From positions 868,001 to 932,000 of the forward strand of contig CM027378.1 of the NCBI GenBank assembly GCA_015680905.1: DNA of 64,000 nucleotides, in the 5' to 3' direction. Positions 59,250 to 64,000 of this stretch are shown one piece after another; position 1 is the first letter of the stretch, and each line of letters starts with the position of its first letter. Below the pieces are notes generated by a model. It was given only the letters and a program-made list of their open reading frames with translations. It was not told where the DNA came from and made no database searches. The translations under genes were made by a program, and so were the position numbers. This DNA comes from Coptis chinensis (lineage: Eukaryota > Streptophyta > Magnoliopsida > Ranunculales > Ranunculaceae).

Positions 59250-62200
59250 ATGGAGCACGTGATAGAAATGCGTTTTGCACGCAAGACAAAACAAGACACC
59301 AACTCAAAAGCTAAAAATGGCAGAAGAAGAAGTTTTGTTTTTGAAATAAAAGATTAGTTTTTTCATGTATCTTTTAGTTGAACAAGAAAGGAATTTGACA
59401 CTTTGATATATGGTGTGAAATGTACAAATCCAGAAAAAGTAACCTCTCTCTCTCTTTTCATTTCTTTCAACACATTTGCTGTTATTTGTTCCAATTTGTT
59501 TTGTTTCTCCTTGGGTGGCTTTGCAGCTTGTAATGGTGTTGAGAATGTGAGTAGTAATTCCAAGAGAGTTGGGAGTGAAGAGGACTCCCCATGTAGTAGC
59601 AAGAAACTTAAGGTAGGTGCTTGTTACTTTTTAGTTTAGTTATTGTAAATACTTGTCGAGAATTAAACTCTGGGCTGTTTTTGTTTCAGCCATTTATAGA
59701 TCGTTTTGTCGTAGATCATGCTAAAGTTCCTCGGAAGCTTCGCTCAGGTATGCCATGTTTATTCAATTTCAACATTGTTCCTGATTCTTTTTCTGTACTG
59801 CTTGTTTTCTTGAACATTAGTAGAACTGGATTCCCTAAAAAGTTTGGAATTATTAAAGTGTAAGAATCACTCTACTGTTCTCTAAAAAATGTGTCCAAAT
59901 CAATTTTCTTTCAGCTCTGTATGTCTTCAAGTTTGATGAGCTTATAATATGAAAGAAGTTGACACCAGTTTCAGTAAATATAATTGCAAAGTTACTGTAT
60001 TCGTTAGAATAAATGTTTGGAGGATTGGATGTTTATCTTTATAGCCATGAACAAGCGGAGCCGCACTGCTGTTTCTCCACTTTGTTCAGACATAAAGAAG
60101 CTTCACCATGCTACACTGGAAACCAAAGTGCCTCGTCCCAAGGGTGCAAAGAAATTCAAACAGAACTTGGTTAGTCTGTCTCTCTGTATGTATGTTTGTG
60201 CGTGTTCATCTGTTTAGAGTTGTGCATTGTAGTTTACCAGTTTGAATTGTTATTGCAGAAGCAAGAAGGTGCGGCAGATCAGACTGGCTTGCGCCCCATT
60301 ACCAAAGACGAGGAAGAAGTTGCAGAAACCTTGTTTTCCCTGGCCAAAATGTCTCCCAACGACATGCCTAGAGCAAATAGACAAACTTCAGATGTTAATT
60401 CGTCTCCTTTGCAAGAAGCCAATGCGAGTGCAGAGCTTGTCACTCAAGGTCTACTTCTTTTACTTACTCTTTCCAAAGGTTGGGTTTGTCTTTCAATCTA
60501 TTTAAACCTTAAGCCAATTGAGTTATCTGGTTCTGCAGCTCCAAATGAGATTAGCACAGCGTGTCAACGCATATGTTCTACAACTGAGCTTGCCAGTCTC
60601 TCCAAAAACTTAGAAGGATTTTCTTATCAAAACTCTTTGCCTCAACTTACTGTTATGGGTCAGCCTATTGGAACTGGGAACAATAGATTTGACTTGCCTT
60701 TGGATGGCTCCACTGTTCTAGCCGATTTTATAAGGACTCATCTGCCGTCGAGAGATGCTAACACGAAAGACATACCATTGACCGATCCCACAGAGATTGG
60801 TGTTTTTACTGAATTTTGTCATGGAACTGGGTGGGTATGTTTCTGTTTCACCTTGTAACTGAACTGGAGGATTACAGTCCTCTGATTGTGCCTTTTTTGT
60901 TTTATCCTTTTAGCAGATCAGTTCAGTTGGCCCAACACAAAGTGCATCTTCACAAACAAAAACTACGCAATGGGCTGTGGCCGGTATCCTCCATTATCAA
61001 ATACAACTCGCATTTTCTCAGATTGCACTTTGATCTAAGTAAGAATGGGCTTTGGTATATTTCCAGGTTGTGAATGCCGTGAGAATAGAAGAGGCACAGC
61101 TACCTGCATCGGGGCACAAGGGAAGTGGAACAATTTCAGCCTGTACTGAAGGTATTTGGAGCTACTTTAGATGTCAATCTGCATTAAAATAATAATTTCT
61201 TTGTATTCGGAAACCAATATTACCAATAGGCTAACTGTGCCGCACTTTGATACTTTCCCTGAAGGAGCTGCACAATTTTGGCCAGGCATGTTGAGAGTCT
61301 CTCATGGACTTGAAGTTCATGGTCCTTGCACATGGTAAGTTATCACATTATTTCTATAGATCACTCAGAAAAGTGTTGTTCTTTCTGTTTGGACCCTTAT
61401 GCAAATGAAATTCTCAGGTTCCCTTCAACCGAACGCCAAGTTCGGCTAGATCCATCTAGTAGAACTGGTACAACCACAACTAGTGTTTTAACCGAAAATG
61501 TGAGGGACTTTCTTGAAATGCAAAAACCTTCTGTTATATCATATCTCTATCATGTTATTTCTTTAACCACAGGTATTTGATGAGTTTACTTCAATGTTCT
61601 ACAGCTCAAGGCAGTCGTCGTTGATCAGAGGCAATCATGGAAACGCTGTGCAGCCCATGTGTATATAAGCCGTCTTATTCAGGCCTACCGAACTGCAGAG
61701 AAAAGACCAAGGTGTCCTGTTCTCCCTGATCATTTAAAATCAGTAGAGCTTGGCGCAACTAATCATTTGAATGGTCTGAGAACTGGTTTGAATAAAGTCA
61801 TTTGTGTAGACGGTACACATGCTCTGAATGTAGTTACATCAAAAGGTGGCACTGATCATTCTGCACTTGAAAAGAGCCCCAATGAATTGCAAAGTGGCAA
61901 CTTAAAGGGGAAAATGATCCAGAAAGAGCAATGGATACCCATTTCATCGTCTGGAACTTCCACTTCGGAGAAGGTAACTCTCCAAGATTTATTATGTCAG
62001 TGCTCTTCTCTTTCTCATTGTTTTAATGGTTTATGGTTTTTCCCAGAGTTCCATATTTTTGTCCTTGTCAGCTGGAGTTGGTGATTTGGAACCTCTTACG
62101 ACTACTACTACTACTACTACTACTATTACCAGCAGCGATCGTTATCATGGTGGAATTAAATTGGTCTCTTCGGCGCAAGCACAAGTTCCTTACTTGCTTC

Positions 62201-63153
62201 CAGTTGTTCAGCGTAGTCCATTAATGGCTTTTACCCTTCCCAGTGTTCCATTTGTCTCCTCACAGGTGAGACTTTTGTTTCCTTTCTCTCCCTTAATATG
62301 CATAATTTGCAGAGATTGGATTTATTTTGAATTAGAATGACCAAATTGCAGTGTTATCTTGTTCATATATGTTTGTCCTGTTTGCAGAAAGATGTATTCC
62401 TCATTGCCAAAAATGCAACCCATTAACAGTAATTGAATTATCTTTCAATTAAGTATTGAGGCTCGAAAAGCCAATATGCCATATGACTGGTCACTGGTCT
62501 TTAGGGTAAGTGTCCAGCAGCTCAGCTGTGGTCCCTGGTGGTTTACTAGGAGGTCTTGGGTGGTGGTGGTGGTTTGGGGCCTTGAATGACTGAATGAGCA
62601 TTTACTTCATTTTAACCCATTTTCTATTTCAATTTTTTTTATCGTGGTCAAGGTTGCAAGAAGTGCCAATTTTTTAATGTTTTGTTTCTTCTTTACCAAA
62701 CTGAGAAAAAACACTTTTCCAAGAATTAGTTTGCTAAGCCCCAACATTTGATGAATGTGTCTCTGCCATCTGCACTATGTTCTGGCCTTCACAAAAGGAT
62801 TGACTGGTTGTTACCTTGTGCAGTCTCAGTTACCCCAAAATATGAGTAGTCCATACTATCACTGGGGACATCACGCGGTGGGCAGCTCAAAGCAACAGAT
62901 GGAGCAGTATCTCTGGTGTGGGCAGCAGCAACAATGGGCAGCTCAGCTGGCAATGCAGTGCAGGCCTGGAGTCTCACAGCATGACTCTCCTCTCAACCAT
63001 TGTGCTCGGCCCAACCTTTCCTGTTATTTTCCGGAGATGTGTGATGCAAAGGGTTCCCAACAACAGCAGCCCTTTGCTATTTCCCCATCCTTACGCAGCT
63101 ACGATGAAGGTGGTGGAGGGCTCCAGGTTGTTTGCAGTGCTGAACGTACATAG
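59250..63153 (+). CDS. Conserved plant protein of unknown function, ~680 aa
   Basis: Exons with GT/AG borders and agreeing phases: 59250-59331, 59527-59612, 59690-59747, 60045-60169, 60259-60448, 60539-60834, 60917-60983, then 61265-61334, 61418-61499, 61605-61973, 62047-62265 and 62824-63153 (stop TAG). One exon near 61067-61151 is certain in content (RIEEAQLPASGHKGSG), but its junction with the exon before is not resolved: the obvious sites miss by one base. Exon 1 is the weakest call; it is chosen only because its phase fits. Visible segments: a basic PRKLRSAMNKRSRTAV motif likely to be a nuclear signal, an acidic KDEEEVAETLFSLAKM helix, a WKRCAAHVYISRLIQAYRTA helix, a Thr run and a Gln-rich tail (QQMEQYLWCGQQQQW). 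The look is that of a nuclear regulatory protein. I do not recognise a named family. Confidence 0.75.
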
Positions 63154-64000
63154 GTGGGGAGGAATAAGACTATGGATCCTAGTTCATTCTTCATTGCTCT
63201 TATGCAGCATCGCGTTGCAGATGCATAGTGTATCAGATGATTTGTTTTCAGCAATGGCAAATAACAATTGGTCTTTGCCAGCTTTCGGAAGGGCCTTAGA
63301 AATTTGTGTAAGATTGCTGTATTGGAAGTGTGAAGAGTTATCAAAGAAACCAAGCCTCAGAATTTAATGCATGGAGTTGACGAGTACGTTGTAGGGCGAA
63401 AAAGAAAGTCTTTCTGCTATTTATACACTGAATTGTTTTTGTTGTATTACACGCAATTTTGCCTTAGGCTTGTTATTTACGATGTTTGGGCTCAAAAGTA
63501 CTAGAATAAGGAAAGGCACATCAAGCGGTACAACAATAATGTTAATGCTGCACTTTTGAGCTGTAAAACAAAACGACTAGTATATACTGATTATTATATT
63601 ATGCTGAGAGGTCTATATACTGATCATTATATTATGCTGAGAGGTCTTCGACATCTTTCAGTGTGTGAGTTTTTGGTAATGGAGCTAAATGGTCTTTCGA
63701 GCACAATATTGATTATTCAAGCTTGAAATATTAGTTTCCACGGATATTTAAATCTGGACATGGTTTTGCATCCTTTGGCTTTTCGCCCATCAAATCCTCA
63801 GGTTGTCTTGGTGAAGTTATGGTATGCAAGCAATTATCTTTCAGGCACGGAGACATTTTAATCCTAGTACAATATTCTCTGTCATTCCATATAGCCTTCC
63901 AACATGGCTTCCTTGCTTGAGGTATACCTTGTAAGCTATTGCGTTTACTACGATACGATACCTTCAAACTTATGACTTTTTATGCTTTTACTAATTGTTA
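63154..64000. other. 3' flank of the last gene
   Basis: Probably 3' UTR for the first few hundred bases, then intergenic. It includes a short tandem duplication (annotated separately). No further gene is supported. Confidence 0.5.
63581..63647. repeat. 33-bp tandem duplication
   Basis: TATATACTGATTATTATATT plus ATGCTGAGAGGTC is followed directly by a second copy with one T-to-C change, starting at 63614. Confidence 0.95.

Overview
This window is nuclear DNA of a flowering plant, most likely a eudicot. Genes are split by many introns with GT/AG borders, non-coding DNA is AT-rich, and most of the window is retrotransposon. There is no bacterial-style operon, and I see no tRNA, rRNA or CRISPR array. 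The species cannot be read from the sequence.

Four host genes are supported. (1) A complete calcium-dependent protein kinase of the CPK16/18/28 clade lies on the minus strand (7656-20623, 12 exons, 510 aa). All splice phases agree, and its 8-kb seventh intron carries a whole Ty1/copia element. (2) A 139-aa three-span membrane protein lies on the plus strand (22124-22543). (3) A 367-aa coiled-coil protein lies on the minus strand (23319-26599, 5 exons), with a mitosis-type MSA/Myb3R site near its start. (4) A conserved plant protein of about 680 aa and unknown function lies on the plus strand (about 59250-63153, 13 exons). Genes 2 and 3 converge.

The mobile part by region: 1-2176 holds a Tat-type Ty3/gypsy pol remnant with a hairpin-rich tandem array at its 3' side. 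2.7-5.4 kb holds a 5'-truncated L1-type LINE. 11.3-17.0 kb holds the copia element (two LTRs, TSD GGCGA). 25.3 kb holds a tRNA-like SINE with a 13-bp TSD. From 28.0 to 48.5 kb there is a nest: an unusual reverse transcriptase gene (N-terminal Cys/His motifs, RT with a YLDD box, C-terminal CCHC plus a putative restriction-like endonuclease, poly(A) tail) was hit by a 452-bp hAT-type MITE and by a 16.7-kb Athila-like Ty3/gypsy element (LTRs 1509 and 1508 bp, TSD CTTCT). Removing the Athila element reconnects the last 40-odd codons of the RT gene. From 52.1 to 57.4 kb lies an AT-rich block with about 40 copies of a ~55-bp minisatellite between ~950-bp direct repeats.

One pattern is not biological in the usual sense. 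Inside the copia element, and in the Athila element, the trinucleotides CAG and CTG are scarce. Paired LTR copies differ mainly where one reads CAG or CTG and the other reads CGG or CG. This points to sequencing error at CHG-methylated sites in high-copy repeats, so many frameshifts in those two elements may be artefacts. All positions and counts were read by eye; no alignment or database search was run.
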